Assembly: GCA_910588215.1 (NCBI GenBank)
Contig: CAJUQJ010000040.1
Span: 1 to 37,389, forward strand
Direction: 5' to 3'
DNA: 37,389 nt
Source: an uncultured Lachnospiraceae bacterium
GTDB taxonomy: Bacteria; Bacillota; Clostridia; Lachnospirales; Lachnospiraceae
Shown here: one piece after another, positions 16,062-24,848 of the stretch
Layout of the letters: each line of letters begins with the position of its first letter
Numbering within the stretch: position 1 is the first letter of the stretch
Translations under genes and position numbers: made by a program
Notes under the pieces: model-generated
Databases searched by the model: none
What the model saw: the letters and a program-made list of their open reading frames with translations, nothing else
What the model was told of the DNA's origin: nothing

Positions 16062-17600
16062 TCAAAATCTCTTGATCTTCTTCGTCGTATTCTTTTCAAA
16101 TTCCACGTCGCGCATCTTTAACTTGAAGATTCTCTTGTAAAGCGGCGCCGTCTTATTGTACTCGTCGATGATGGACTGCAGCTGAGCCTGCAGATCCTTG
16201 ATCTTCTTCTTGGCTGCGTATTCATAATCCGGGAAGATTTCTGCCTCGATCACACCTTCACTGTCGCGCACCAGCACCTCCTGTATCAGCCGGTTGGCGC
16301 CAATCTTGTTCTCGATTTCTTCCGGAGATACGTTCTCACCGTTAGGCGTAATGATCAGGTTCTTCTTACGCCCGGTCAGGAAGAGGAAACCATCCTCATC
16401 TATGTAACCCAGGTCGCCCGTCTTCAGCCAGCCATCCTCCAGAGTCTGTGCCGTCTCCTCCGGCATCTGGTAATAGCCCTGCATCACGCTGGTTCCTTTC
16501 ACCCAGATTTCCTCGTCTACGATCTTTACCTCACAGTTGGGCATACATTGACCGATGGATCCCGCCTTGAATGCATTGTCACAGTTGGTGCTGATGACCG
16601 GTGCACACTCCGTCATGCCATAGCCCTGCAGGATCTTGATCCCGTACTTTTTAAACAGATCGATGTAGGCCGGATTCAGATACGCCCCGCCGCTGCATAT
16701 AGTGTGGAATTGTCTGCCGAATACCTTAATCTTTACAAGAGGCGCCGGAATCAGGGATGCCTCCTCCAGTTTCTTGGCCAGTGTCTCCACCATAAGCGGT
16801 ACCATTAAGATCATATTGGGCTCAAAGAGTTTGATATTCTTGGCCACCCGCAACAGCGAATCATTGATACAGATGATCGCGCCGATGCTAGTCCCCTTCA
16901 GGATATCCATACTCAGACAGTATGCATGATGAATCGGCAGCACACTCATCACCACCATACCCGGCTCATAGCCCATATCAAGGGCCGTGGCATTCTCCGC
17001 CAGATTCCTGTGGGTGAGCATAACGCCTTTGCTCTTACCTGTAGTACCCGAAGTAAACATGATGGTCGCCAGATCCTCGGGCTTTGGCTGAAAGTCATCC
17101 CGTTCTGTAGCCTCTTTGATCAGATCCCACATGAAAAGAGCATTCGGAACTGCCGTGCCTTCTTCCATAGCAATGATATTGACTAATTTCGGACACTTCT
17201 CTGCCGCCATAAGCGCCACATTTTCCTTCGACGCATCATAGAGGAAGGTGGTCACATCCGCCCTGTCAAGCAGCTCACAAAGATCCTCCGCCGGAAGGTT
17301 TGCATCCAGCGGCACTGCCACGCTGCCGCCATTTACGATCCCGTAATATCCTGCGATCCAGGAATAGGACGTGGCTCCCACCAGAGCTATATGCTTTCCC
17401 TGCTCTCCCAATTTCTTCAACGCCGCCGAGAAATGCTCACTGTCCTGACGCAGCTGCGTATACGTCTTCGCCGCTACCTTCGTCTCTTTCTTACCGCCGT
17501 CTCCGGCTTCCTTCACCTTATACCGGATGGCATCCTGTGAGCCGTAAGCCTCCTGTGCCTTTACAAGCAGCTCATAAATAGTACTGCGCAATTCGTTCAT
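16062..17600 (-). CDS. AMP-forming acyl ligase
   Basis: A 512-residue adenylating enzyme of the acyl-CoA/acyl-ACP ligase superfamily. Core motifs are intact: A3 MFTSGTTGKSKGVMLTH (181-197), A5 QGYGMTECAPVIS, A7/A8 GWLKTGDLGYIDEDGFLFL and GRKKNLIITPNGENVSPEEIE, and a C-terminal Lys in NTTKKIKRF. It activates a carboxylic acid with ATP and loads it onto CoA or a carrier protein. The ACP gene directly upstream suggests the carrier is that ACP. Start at the ATG at 17600 with GGGAGAAGTT before it; the longer frame from 17639 lacks a site. Last gene of the TetR-linked set. Confidence 0.85.
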   Translation of the reverse strand: MNELRSTIYELLVKAQEAYGSQDAIRYKVKEAGDGGKKETKVAAKTYTQLRQDSEHFSAALKKLGEQGKHIALVGATSYSWIAGYYGIVNGGSVAVPLDANLPAEDLCELLDRADVTTFLYDASKENVALMAAEKCPKLVNIIAMEEGTAVPNALFMWDLIKEATERDDFQPKPEDLATIMFTSGTTGKSKGVMLTHRNLAENATALDMGYEPGMVVMSVLPIHHAYCLSMDILKGTSIGAIICINDSLLRVAKNIKLFEPNMILMVPLMVETLAKKLEEASLIPAPLVKIKVFGRQFHTICSGGAYLNPAYIDLFKKYGIKILQGYGMTECAPVISTNCDNAFKAGSIGQCMPNCEVKIVDEEIWVKGTSVMQGYYQMPEETAQTLEDGWLKTGDLGYIDEDGFLFLTGRKKNLIITPNGENVSPEEIENKIGANRLIQEVLVRDSEGVIEAEIFPDYEYAAKKKIKDLQAQLQSIIDEYNKTAPLYKRIFKLKMRDVEFEKNTTKKIKRF

Positions 17601-17697
17601 AACTTCTCCCTTCACGTGCCCCGCACGCCACCCAAACACAGATCACACTACGATCAGCAATCTCTTTGCAAAATCCTGAAAAAAGAATATTCGCCGG

Positions 17698-17922
17698 CTA
17701 TACCAGTTTCTCCAGATAATCCACCGCTTCCTGCACGGTGCGGATATCGACCACTTCCTCCTGATCGATCTCGATATCCATCACATCCTCGATCTCACCC
17801 AGCATACTCATAAAGTCAAACGAGGTGAATCCCAACTCTTCGATAAACCGGGATTCCGGCTTGATATCTTCCTTCTTCACTTCCACATAATTCACAATGA
17901 TATCCTTTAACTGCTCTAACAT
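17698..17922 (-). CDS. Acyl carrier protein
   Basis: A 74-residue four-helix carrier. The phosphopantetheine serine is in ELGFTSFDFMSML (Ser34 from this start), where the usual DSL triad reads TSF. It is acidic throughout, as is normal. I start at the ATG at 17922 because AAAGGA is 9 bp away; the ATG at 17928 is only 3 bp away and would add Met-Glu. The gene lies between the condensation protein and the ligase. The unusual triad suggests a dedicated rather than housekeeping carrier. It needs a phosphopantetheinyl transferase, and none is seen in the window. Confidence 0.88.
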   Translation of the reverse strand: MLEQLKDIIVNYVEVKKEDIKPESRFIEELGFTSFDFMSMLGEIEDVMDIEIDQEEVVDIRTVQEAVDYLEKLV

Positions 17923-17987
17923 TTCCATTCATCCTTTCCTGTCAATGATCCATATATATCCTGACTCCTTTATCCCTCAAACCCCAA

Positions 17988-19391
17988 CTACACAAGTCTG
18001 ATGATCTCTCCGATCTTCAGATCCGGATTCTCGATTCCCTTAAACATGATCTTACAGATATAATAATAGAAATACTCCAGCTGTTCTCTGCTGTACGCCT
18101 TCGTCTGGTGCTCGAAGCTGAAATCCAGCCCGTTATCCTCCGACCGGTGCATCACCGTAAGATAGAGACCGTCCGAATAATACCCGTTACAGTACCGTTT
18201 CGTCTTGTACCGAATACCGCCCAGATCGGTCAGGCCTTTTTCCCGCAGAGTCGCCGGCTGATAGGTAAGTGACACCGTCTCATACCCCATGCCGCGCGGC
18301 GGCGCATAGAGCTGACTCCGATACCCAAGATATTCCCCCGGATTGAAGTTTACATACCGGAACACCTCATTCTGCCTGTCCCTAATCTCGCGGATTCCCT
18401 GCAGGAAAGTCTTTTCCTCCGAAATAACTGTCCGGAAGGGGAAACAGTGTATCCTGGTACCGCCCGACTTTTTCTCCTGCAAGGTAGCCCGGCGCGCATA
18501 GGCGATCTGCATGGATACATCGTCACATTGGTTGATCTTCTGCAGATAGGTACGGATTCCCATCACCAACAGACATTGCAGCGAAATATGCTGCTGCTCA
18601 CAGAAGGTCATCAACCTTCTCGTAGGCTCCTCCTCCAGATGGAAAATATCGATGGCTGCCGCAAAACTGTCCGATCCGGTAGGCGCCGCACGCAGATTGG
18701 GGTTGCCCGTAGCCGCTCTTGCCGCCGCCAGTTTACCCGGCCCTTCGATACCATTGTAAATCGGCTCCGACTCCTCGATCAGCTTCCGGAAGTAAGCCCG
18801 GTCTCTGGCCTGTGCCTTACTGCCGTTCTCATAAGCCAGATCCTTTTCCACCTGCTCGATATAAGAGCGCATATCGGCCGGATAAGGAATGTTCTCGAAA
18901 TTCGCGTTACAGTACAACTCGATCACATCCTTCATGAAACCGATCAATGACTGCGCGTCCAGGAATCTATGGTCTCCCACAAGGTACATGCCCTCAAAGC
19001 CGTCCGGCATCTTAATGAGCACTACCCTGTTCATCGGCTCGTCTTCCTTATCAAAAGGTATCCGCGTCCAGGCCGTCATCTCAGCCTCTGCTTCCTCCAT
19101 GGTCTTGCCCGTAAAGTCTACGAACTCGATCTCACGTTCTTCCTTTTCCACGATATACTGATACCATTCTTGTTCCTTTTGATCATAGGCAAGGCGTGCC
19201 CGCATAGACTCGCACCGTTCGTACGCCTTATAAATGGCTTTCCGGAGTTCCTCAATATTTAACTCGAACTCGATCGTCAGGCTTGTGCCTACGTTCAGGA
19301 CCTCCTTGCCCGGACAGTGCTGCGCATAATAGTTATGGAATTTCTGTGCCACTGTCAGCGGGTATGTCTTATAACCTTTTCTAGTTTTCAT
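17988..19391 (-). CDS. Stand-alone condensation-domain acyltransferase
   Basis: A 467-residue soluble protein of the NRPS condensation/chloramphenicol-acetyltransferase fold. The N-terminal YPLTVAQKFHNYYAQ matches the start of condensation domains. The active-site motif HHxxxDG reads DHRFLDA (140-146): the catalytic second His141 and structural Asp145 are kept, while the first His is Asp and the Gly is Ala. A later LYAPPRGMGYETVSLTYQPA corresponds to the distal motif region. There is no adenylation or carrier domain in the same chain. It would transfer the acyl group from the neighbouring ACP to an amine or hydroxyl. Start at 19391, served by the GGAGG of a recurrent box. Confidence 0.75.
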   Translation of the reverse strand: MKTRKGYKTYPLTVAQKFHNYYAQHCPGKEVLNVGTSLTIEFELNIEELRKAIYKAYERCESMRARLAYDQKEQEWYQYIVEKEEREIEFVDFTGKTMEEAEAEMTAWTRIPFDKEDEPMNRVVLIKMPDGFEGMYLVGDHRFLDAQSLIGFMKDVIELYCNANFENIPYPADMRSYIEQVEKDLAYENGSKAQARDRAYFRKLIEESEPIYNGIEGPGKLAAARAATGNPNLRAAPTGSDSFAAAIDIFHLEEEPTRRLMTFCEQQHISLQCLLVMGIRTYLQKINQCDDVSMQIAYARRATLQEKKSGGTRIHCFPFRTVISEEKTFLQGIREIRDRQNEVFRYVNFNPGEYLGYRSQLYAPPRGMGYETVSLTYQPATLREKGLTDLGGIRYKTKRYCNGYYSDGLYLTVMHRSEDNGLDFSFEHQTKAYSREQLEYFYYYICKIMFKGIENPDLKIGEIIRLV

Positions 19392-19395
19392 TTTA

Positions 19396-19420
19396 TCCTC
19401 CATGCCGAAGCAGTTTTTTG
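19396..19420 (-). repeat. RBS box before the condensation gene
   Basis: Leftward it reads CAAAAAACTGCTTCGGCATG followed by GAGG; it is the ribosome site of the condensation-domain gene. Confidence 0.5.
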
Positions 19421-19471
19421 CGAAGGCCGCAAACAAATTTGATTTTCCGCAGTCATCTCCGCCATGTTTCC

Positions 19472-20569
19472 TCAAAAGATTTCTTCCGCGAACTCATCCA
19501 ACTCTTTCTCATAAGCTGCCATATCTTTATAATAGCTCTCCGCATGAGCCGCCCCTTCCACGATCAACCTGCGCTTCGGTGAGCGGCAGTTCTCGTAGAT
19601 CTCATCGCACATACTGCAAGGTACGAATGTGTCTGCCGAACCGTGTATAAAAAGAATCGGCACCTGGGCCTTTTGCACTTCATACTTGGCGTTACATTCA
19701 TCCATGCCGTAACCTGCAAGCTTCCTGTTGATCAGATCCGCTCCCTGAATGGCCGGGAACGCAGGCAGATGATACATATTGTTCAGCACATGGGTGAACA
19801 CTTCCTTGGGAGACGTGAAGCCGCAGTCGGAAACAATACCTTTCACATTGACCGGCAGCTCTAAGCCGCTGGTCATCAGCACTGTCGCACCGCCCATAGA
19901 CGTGCCGAAAAGCATGATCTCCACATCTTCGCCGCACTCTCTGATCAACCAGTCGATCCATTCCAATGCATCCTTCCTGTCCAGGCAGCCAAAGCCGATG
20001 TACTCACCTTCGCTCTCCCCATGGGCTCTCGCATCCGGCAGCAACATGGCGTACCCGTGTTTCAGGAAATAATCGGCGATCGCCATATGATTGCTGAGTC
20101 CTTCACCCGTGTAACCGTGGAAACAGATCACGGCCTTCTTGACCTTTGCCGGCTTCCCGGTTTCCCGCTTATCCGATGCCATAGCACTGTGCTGTGCTTC
20201 TTCCTGCGATTCCCGCTCTGCCTGCAGCGCACTTTCTTCTGCCTTTACGTTCTGTTCCTCAGCAAGCGCCGGAAAATAAGTAGCATGAAGCCTCAGCCCG
20301 TCAAACGATGTCACATACACGTCACTGTGCGGCTGGGCCATCACAAACCCTTTTCTTTCCTCCATCAGTGGAAAGTACTGCTGCCAGTCCGTGCCGGACA
20401 TCTTCGTCGTCCTCTCCGTCTTCGCGTTCCCCCGCTTCATGGTCCTGTTGTAGAAATATACCGTCTCGCCTACCCCTGCCGCGGCCAGGATTCCTGCTGC
20501 CGCAACGATGTTCTTCAATGCTCCCATCGTCTTACCATCTTCTTTCTTATTTTTATTATTTCTGTCCAT
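19472..20569 (-). CDS. Membrane-anchored alpha/beta hydrolase
   Basis: A 365-residue serine hydrolase. An N-terminal helix (about 16-38, NIVAAAGILAAAGVGETVYF) would anchor it. The catalytic triad is Ser224 in GTSMGG, Asp313 in GSADTFVP and His342 in GAAHAES; the oxyanion region is CFHGYTGEG. A charged insertion of about 40 residues (101-143, Glu/Ala-rich) interrupts the fold after TYFPA. Likely substrates are esters, thioesters or amides of the product made by the neighbouring ligase, ACP and condensation protein, so it may act as a thioesterase or release enzyme. The start is uncertain: MDRNNK at 20569 and MGALKN at 20527 both lack a strong ribosome site. Confidence 0.82.
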   Translation of the reverse strand: MDRNNKNKKEDGKTMGALKNIVAAAGILAAAGVGETVYFYNRTMKRGNAKTERTTKMSGTDWQQYFPLMEERKGFVMAQPHSDVYVTSFDGLRLHATYFPALAEEQNVKAEESALQAERESQEEAQHSAMASDKRETGKPAKVKKAVICFHGYTGEGLSNHMAIADYFLKHGYAMLLPDARAHGESEGEYIGFGCLDRKDALEWIDWLIRECGEDVEIMLFGTSMGGATVLMTSGLELPVNVKGIVSDCGFTSPKEVFTHVLNNMYHLPAFPAIQGADLINRKLAGYGMDECNAKYEVQKAQVPILFIHGSADTFVPCSMCDEIYENCRSPKRRLIVEGAAHAESYYKDMAAYEKELDEFAEEIF

Positions 20570-20670
20570 ATTATTCTTGTCTTGCGCACTTGTTATCAGT
20601 CTTTACTGATCCTCAGCGCCACAATCTTCTTAATATCTTTTGCTTCTATTACTATTGCTTCTTGTTCCGT

Positions 20671-21117
20671 CTATTTCTTACTCTTCTTGTTTTCTTTCTC
20701 TACTACTTTTTTGGCCACCGTCTTTACAACCGTGTCCACCACTTTGTCTGCCGCTTTCTTCGCGATGCTCCTTTCCTCCGCAGCTTTCTTCTTCATCTCG
20801 ATGATCTCCTTAAGCCGCAGCGCCTTCTCGATATTACCTTCCACCCGCAGCTTCTGCTCTGTGAATGCAGCTACCGGATCGATCGTTCCGTCAGCGATGC
20901 CCAGAAGCACATCAGGTGCGCAGATGAACATGGCATCTCTGTCATAATACTCATAGGGCTCCACATACAGCACGCCTTCTTTCACTTCCACATAAAAGGC
21001 GCCGCCTGCCTCCTCATCCTCGATGTTGAACTGGAATGCCAGATGTTCATGAATATCGCTCACATCGGCTCCCATAAATTTCCCTTTGATCTCGTAAAAC
21101 AGATCTGCATACGTCAT
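20671..21117 (-). CDS. SCP2 sterol-binding-domain lipid carrier
   Basis: A 148-residue protein. Residues 1-105 match the SCP2 fold, which binds lipids in a hydrophobic tunnel (LAFQFNIEDEEAGGAFYVEVKEGVLYV, split here at family-typical strands, then DGTIDPVAAFTEQKLRVEGN). The C-terminal 40 residues are very Lys-rich and helical (KKAADKVVDTVVKTVAKKVV) and could bind the membrane surface. AGGAGG lies 6-7 bp before the ATG at 21117. First gene after the TetR-type operators. A role in carrying the acyl substrate or product is inferred from context. Confidence 0.8.
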   Translation of the reverse strand: MTYADLFYEIKGKFMGADVSDIHEHLAFQFNIEDEEAGGAFYVEVKEGVLYVEPYEYYDRDAMFICAPDVLLGIADGTIDPVAAFTEQKLRVEGNIEKALRLKEIIEMKKKAAEERSIAKKAADKVVDTVVKTVAKKVVEKENKKSKK

Positions 21118-21176
21118 ACTGACTCCTCCTTCTTCTCCCCTCAGGTTTCCTGTTTGGGTCATCGCATTTCCTACGT

Positions 21177-21193
21177 TTCGACCATTGGTCGAA
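21177..21193. promoter_or_regulatory. TetR-type operator 1
   Basis: TTCGACCA and TGGTCGAA are perfect 8-bp arms around one central T. It lies 60 bp upstream of the SCP2 start in the divergent gap and is the size and shape expected for a TetR dimer site. Confidence 0.7.
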
Positions 21194-21220
21194 TCTGTAT
21201 ACAAAAACAGTAACACATAT

Positions 21221-21237
21221 TTCGACCATCGGTCAAC
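21221..21237. promoter_or_regulatory. TetR-type operator 2
   Basis: TTCGACCATCGGTCAAC repeats the left arm of operator 1 exactly and the right arm with changes. It starts 44 bp from operator 1, about four helical turns. Its complement contains TTGACC (21236-21231), which may be the -35 of the leftward promoter. Confidence 0.6.
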
Positions 21238-21294
21238 TACATTTTCAGATAATTAATAGAGAAAATTTTTCTCTTTTTATGGCAATATTTATAA

Positions 21295-21323
21295 TTGTCC
21301 GTCAATACAGTTTGTGATATGAT
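21295..21323 (+). promoter_or_regulatory. Promoter of the TetR gene
   Basis: TTGTCC (21295-21300), a 17-bp spacer and TATGAT (21318-21323), 45 bp before the ATG. It is clear of the two palindromes, so the regulator may not repress itself strongly. Confidence 0.6.
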
Positions 21324-21368
21324 TGCTTATAATATTTATCGATCATGCATTTGACACGGAGGTTTCCC

Positions 21369-21992
21369 ATGCCGGACTTGAAGAAATATGACAGAATTTT
21401 AGACGCACTCCATCAACTGCTGGAGGATCAGACCCTACAGAATATTTCCGTCAGTGATATTGCGAAAAAGGCCGGAATCGGCAAGGGGAGCATCTACTAC
21501 TACTTTCCTTCTAAAGAAGCGATACTTGATGCCCTGATCGAAAGAAATTATGAGAAACCTCTGAAAACAGCAAAGAGCCTTGCAGGCCAGACGGAAATCT
21601 CTCCGTTCACGCGCATGGCCATGATCCTGCAGGCATGCCGCAACTCTTCGGATGCCTTTTTGAGTCAGGATAACACCGTCACCGCTAACGCGCAGGAGAG
21701 TGCCTTTCTACACCAGAAATATATGAATCACCTGATTGCGGAGCTGAAACCCAGCCTGACAGAGATCATCAGGCAGGGCATTGCTGCCGGTGAGATCCAT
21801 TTCGATCGCCCGGCTGCCCTCGCCGAGATCGTACTGATCGTACTGGCCGTCAAACTGAACAATACTTTCCTCTCCGCCACTGCAGAAGATTCAGAAGATA
21901 CGATTCTCGGACTGGTAGCGCTTTTAGAACGTGGGACAGGCGTGCCGGAAGGTGTGCTCAATTATCTGACGCTGCCGGCGGCAGACAGCTGA
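21369..21992 (+). CDS. TetR-family regulator
   Basis: A 207-residue one-component regulator. The N-terminal helix-turn-helix is ISVSDIAKKAGIGKGSIYYYFPSKEAILDAL (about 27-57), split only by a family-typical glycine. The C-terminal ligand domain is helical and hydrophobic. CGGAGG lies before the ATG at 21369, which is preferred over an upstream in-frame start at 21345. It is transcribed divergently from the SCP2/hydrolase/condensation/ACP/ligase set, and the gap contains two TTCGACCA-type palindromes. By analogy with lipid-responsive TetR proteins, an acyl compound is a plausible ligand; this is inferred. Confidence 0.87.
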   Translation: MPDLKKYDRILDALHQLLEDQTLQNISVSDIAKKAGIGKGSIYYYFPSKEAILDALIERNYEKPLKTAKSLAGQTEISPFTRMAMILQACRNSSDAFLSQDNTVTANAQESAFLHQKYMNHLIAELKPSLTEIIRQGIAAGEIHFDRPAALAEIVLIVLAVKLNNTFLSATAEDSEDTILGLVALLERGTGVPEGVLNYLTLPAADS

Positions 21993-22037
21993 CGCACCAT
22001 CCTCTGATCGCCGCCGGTCACGGACGTCAGACTGCGG

Positions 22038-22841
22038 TCAGCGCACATCTCTTCCATACACCTCTATCTGGCTCAGCGCCGGAAATGGAGACGGATCGTC
22101 CGCTTTGATCAGCTTCTCCAGTTTCACCCATTTTACTTTTTTTGCTTTGAAAGCCAGCGTATGCGGAAGACGGCTCTTCTCCAGTTTCCATTCCACTGAA
22201 GTTCTGTCGGAAAACGTGAGCGTCACCTGCTGCCACCAATTGTCATGCGGAAAATCCGATCTGGTGTAAAGCACGATCTTATCGATCTCCACCTCTCGTC
22301 CGAAATCCACCGTCATCTCGGCATCGTCCTGCATGTTGATTCCCCAGGACTCATAAGGCCACTCCCCGTGAGAACGGTTCTCGCATACTCCATCTATTGC
22401 ATTGCGGGCCGCGAAGACTGACTCCCCTCTCGTTTCCACATTGGCAAAAGCATGCGGATAACAATGGGTCTCTCCATGCTGGTCACACACATTCAGCGCC
22501 AGATTCCTGTAAGCGTGAATTTCGTCTTCCCGGGCGCATCTCGCACACAGATAATGCCTGCCTCCCGAAAAAACCTTCGGGGAATAACAGATCCTCTTTT
22601 CACCAAAAGGGATGTCGTAAGAAACATTGTCCGTCACATAGCATAATGCGCTGCCCAATGCGTCATCCACCTGCAGCCATACATGGATATTTTTCTCGGA
22701 AGTCTCAAGCACCACCCTGTCTCCTTCCTGATATTCCGCCGTGCATACCAGGCTTACCTGATTCTCTCCCGAACTTACACAGCGGGTCTTGCCATTCTTG
22801 TCTAATACTTTAAGCGCCAGTACTGCCATATCTTCAACCAT
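22038..22841 (-). CDS. Discoidin-like carbohydrate-binding protein
   Basis: A 267-residue protein without signal peptide. The N-terminal half is beta-rich and has Cys-rich spots (YLCARCARE). The C-terminal half resembles an F5/8 type C (discoidin) domain: NAIDGVCENRSHGEWPYESWGINMQDDAEMTVDFG, split here by its conserved Trp and Gly, then VDKIVLYTR-like and WWQQVTLTFSD. Such modules bind sugars, but none is expected to be catalytic. It follows the heparinase-like gene after an intrinsic terminator, so it is probably made at a lower level. AAGGAG is 1 bp before the first ATG and 13 bp before the second (22829), so the start is uncertain. Confidence 0.6.
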   Translation of the reverse strand: MVEDMAVLALKVLDKNGKTRCVSSGENQVSLVCTAEYQEGDRVVLETSEKNIHVWLQVDDALGSALCYVTDNVSYDIPFGEKRICYSPKVFSGGRHYLCARCAREDEIHAYRNLALNVCDQHGETHCYPHAFANVETRGESVFAARNAIDGVCENRSHGEWPYESWGINMQDDAEMTVDFGREVEIDKIVLYTRSDFPHDNWWQQVTLTFSDRTSVEWKLEKSRLPHTLAFKAKKVKWVKLEKLIKADDPSPFPALSQIEVYGRDVR

Positions 22842-22888
22842 ACTCCTTTCTCATCGTGCGTCCTTACGCAGCCTCGTTAATGCCTTCG

Positions 22889-22913
22889 TAAAAAAATCCT
22901 GCTTTGCAGGATT
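22889..22913 (-). terminator. Terminator after the heparinase-like gene
   Basis: Leftward: AATCCTGC, loop AAA, GCAGGATT, then a T-run of five or more. Perfect 8-bp stem, 22 bp after the stop codon. It separates the lyase gene from the discoidin-like gene, so the latter depends on readthrough. Confidence 0.85.
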
Positions 22914-22934
22914 CCCGGCCTGCGGCGGATCTCT

Positions 22935-24806
22935 TCAGCAGATACGCACTGCAAGCGACGTCCCTTCCGCCTCGATCAGCGTCCTATAGACGGCATGCTC
23001 CCAGGCTGTCTTCAATCTCTGATCCGTAACCGGAATCTCCTCCGTCTCCACGTACCTTCCACCTGTAATGTATATAACGCCTTTATCACCAATCTTCAGC
23101 AGCAGTCCCTCTCTCTGCTCCTGCGACACCGGAACCACTTTCTCATATGTCATCAGGCTCAGGATGACCTGCTTTCTGTCATAGGCAGCAGCATCCGCAT
23201 TGTCGTCTGCAGCCTCCACAAAGCCGAACGTATCCTCGATCCGTATCTCCTGCCGCTTCACCAATACGGCCCGGCGGTTGTAATACTTAAGCCCCGCCTG
23301 TGCCGGATAAGCCTTCGCAAGATTCATCCTGATCTCACAGCTCTCCTCTCCGAACCGTGTGCTTGTATCCACTGCCTTATATGTCTTCCCCTCCTTCTGC
23401 ATACAGCCGTTGACCGTCGGCAGATTATGGTACGCCGACTGCATCGTCCAAATCTCATATCGCTGCGGCGAAAAGGTTTTCTTCGTATAACTCTCCACTC
23501 CCACATCGATCAATAGCGGAAAACCGTTCTTATAAATCGTAAAGCTGCCCGTATCATTGTGATTATGACTGTCCCCGTTACCCCCAGCCTTCACCGCCAG
23601 AAAATAGACTGCATCCCTGGCAATAAAAAGTCCCGTGCTCGGATAGAAAATATCTGTATAGTCTATCGGCGCTGCCGCCACACCAGCGGCATATGCGACT
23701 ATCTCTTTCACGGTAAAAGCATTCTGCAGCCTGTAATACAAGTTGTTCTCTCCGGGCAGCAGCATTGTCTGCGGCAGGCCTCTCATAAAATCCTGCGCGG
23801 CAAATGCCGCCATCTCCTGATTCCCGGTACGTCTGGCAAACAGAAATTCCCTTGCGCTGCACCTGCCCGGCACAGGCGAGCAGTCCGCAAAATTCACATA
23901 ATATTTATCCTGTACATGCACATTCATAAGATAAGCCGCAATATTGCGCACCTTAGTCTCCTGATACAGACTTGCAAAATGGCCATAAGTGACCGCATTC
24001 AAAATCTCCAGCGCATTGAAAAGGCATAGTCCGGCATGGCGGTAGTACAGTGCTCCCTCGTCGCAGCATCCGTCCTCTCCATACTCCGCCAGAAAATAAT
24101 CGATGCTGCGGCAGGCCTTTTCGATCACGCAGCGCCGGAAATCCTCCTTCGTCGCCGTAAGGAAAACGGCCAGCAAAACATTCTGTGTACACCAGACTGT
24201 CCAGTTATTCATCGGCTCCTCTCCGTTCCCCATCCACCAGAAATGTTCGGAAAGATAGGGTTGAAAAATCCGTGTCTCCAGTTCGTGCCGGATCCTTTTG
24301 CAGATAACGGGATCAAAACCGTCAAGCTGCTCTCCGATCAGGTAACAGACTGTGGCCAGAACGGCTGCCGTCTCGCAGGCGAACAGATCGAGTACCGGTT
24401 CCTCTGCATCCGGCAGCGGCAGCTGCGGCGTATCCCGTCTATAAGAATTATGAGGCGGCAGCTGCCAGCCGCTTTCCTCGCAGATGCAGAAGATCCCGTT
24501 GATGATATCCGGCAGGAATTCGCCTGTATTTAGAACACACTCCGCCAGCACAAGCGCATCCAGCGCATGCCGTCTGGCAAAATACTTCTCCTCATAGCGG
24601 ACCCGGTTTCCGGTAATGGTAAAATCCAGAAAATCTGTAGCGGACAACTGCGGATAAGCATAGTGCAGATAAGAACGCCCAAGCGCTACGGCATCTTTTT
24701 TCCATGTCTCGTCAAGCGCTTCCCATGCCTTTCGGTCGGCCGCAGGCGGGTAAAGGGAAAATGTGCCAAAGGGCATATGATAAGTCAATGCATATTCGTA
24801 AAACAT
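22935..24806 (-). CDS. Heparinase II/III-like polysaccharide lyase
   Basis: A 623-residue protein with the alpha/alpha-toroid plus beta-sandwich layout of the heparinase II/III group (PL12/15/17/21). The toroid spans about 40-370 (Trp/Tyr-rich, WWMGNGEEPMNNWTVWCTQN). The beta part begins near 400 and contains GDSHNHNDTGSFTIYKNGFPLLIDVG (about 412-436), the family signature, split here by its His-Asn-His-Asn core. It cleaves uronate-containing chains by beta-elimination. There is no signal peptide, so it should act in the cytoplasm on imported oligosaccharides. AGGAGG lies 6 bp before the ATG at 24806. KduI and KduD directly upstream handle the unsaturated uronate. The exact polymer is not clear. 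Confidence 0.85.
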   Translation of the reverse strand: MFYEYALTYHMPFGTFSLYPPAADRKAWEALDETWKKDAVALGRSYLHYAYPQLSATDFLDFTITGNRVRYEEKYFARRHALDALVLAECVLNTGEFLPDIINGIFCICEESGWQLPPHNSYRRDTPQLPLPDAEEPVLDLFACETAAVLATVCYLIGEQLDGFDPVICKRIRHELETRIFQPYLSEHFWWMGNGEEPMNNWTVWCTQNVLLAVFLTATKEDFRRCVIEKACRSIDYFLAEYGEDGCCDEGALYYRHAGLCLFNALEILNAVTYGHFASLYQETKVRNIAAYLMNVHVQDKYYVNFADCSPVPGRCSAREFLFARRTGNQEMAAFAAQDFMRGLPQTMLLPGENNLYYRLQNAFTVKEIVAYAAGVAAAPIDYTDIFYPSTGLFIARDAVYFLAVKAGGNGDSHNHNDTGSFTIYKNGFPLLIDVGVESYTKKTFSPQRYEIWTMQSAYHNLPTVNGCMQKEGKTYKAVDTSTRFGEESCEIRMNLAKAYPAQAGLKYYNRRAVLVKRQEIRIEDTFGFVEAADDNADAAAYDRKQVILSLMTYEKVVPVSQEQREGLLLKIGDKGVIYITGGRYVETEEIPVTDQRLKTAWEHAVYRTLIEAEGTSLAVRIC

Positions 24807-24848
24807 AGCTGTCCTCCTGTAGTTCATCCTTCGGCTTCTATGTTACGT

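Noticed and set aside
22397..22813. Rightward frame opposite the discoidin-like gene
   Set aside because: Composition of an antisense shadow (Pro/His/Ser-rich), no ribosome site.
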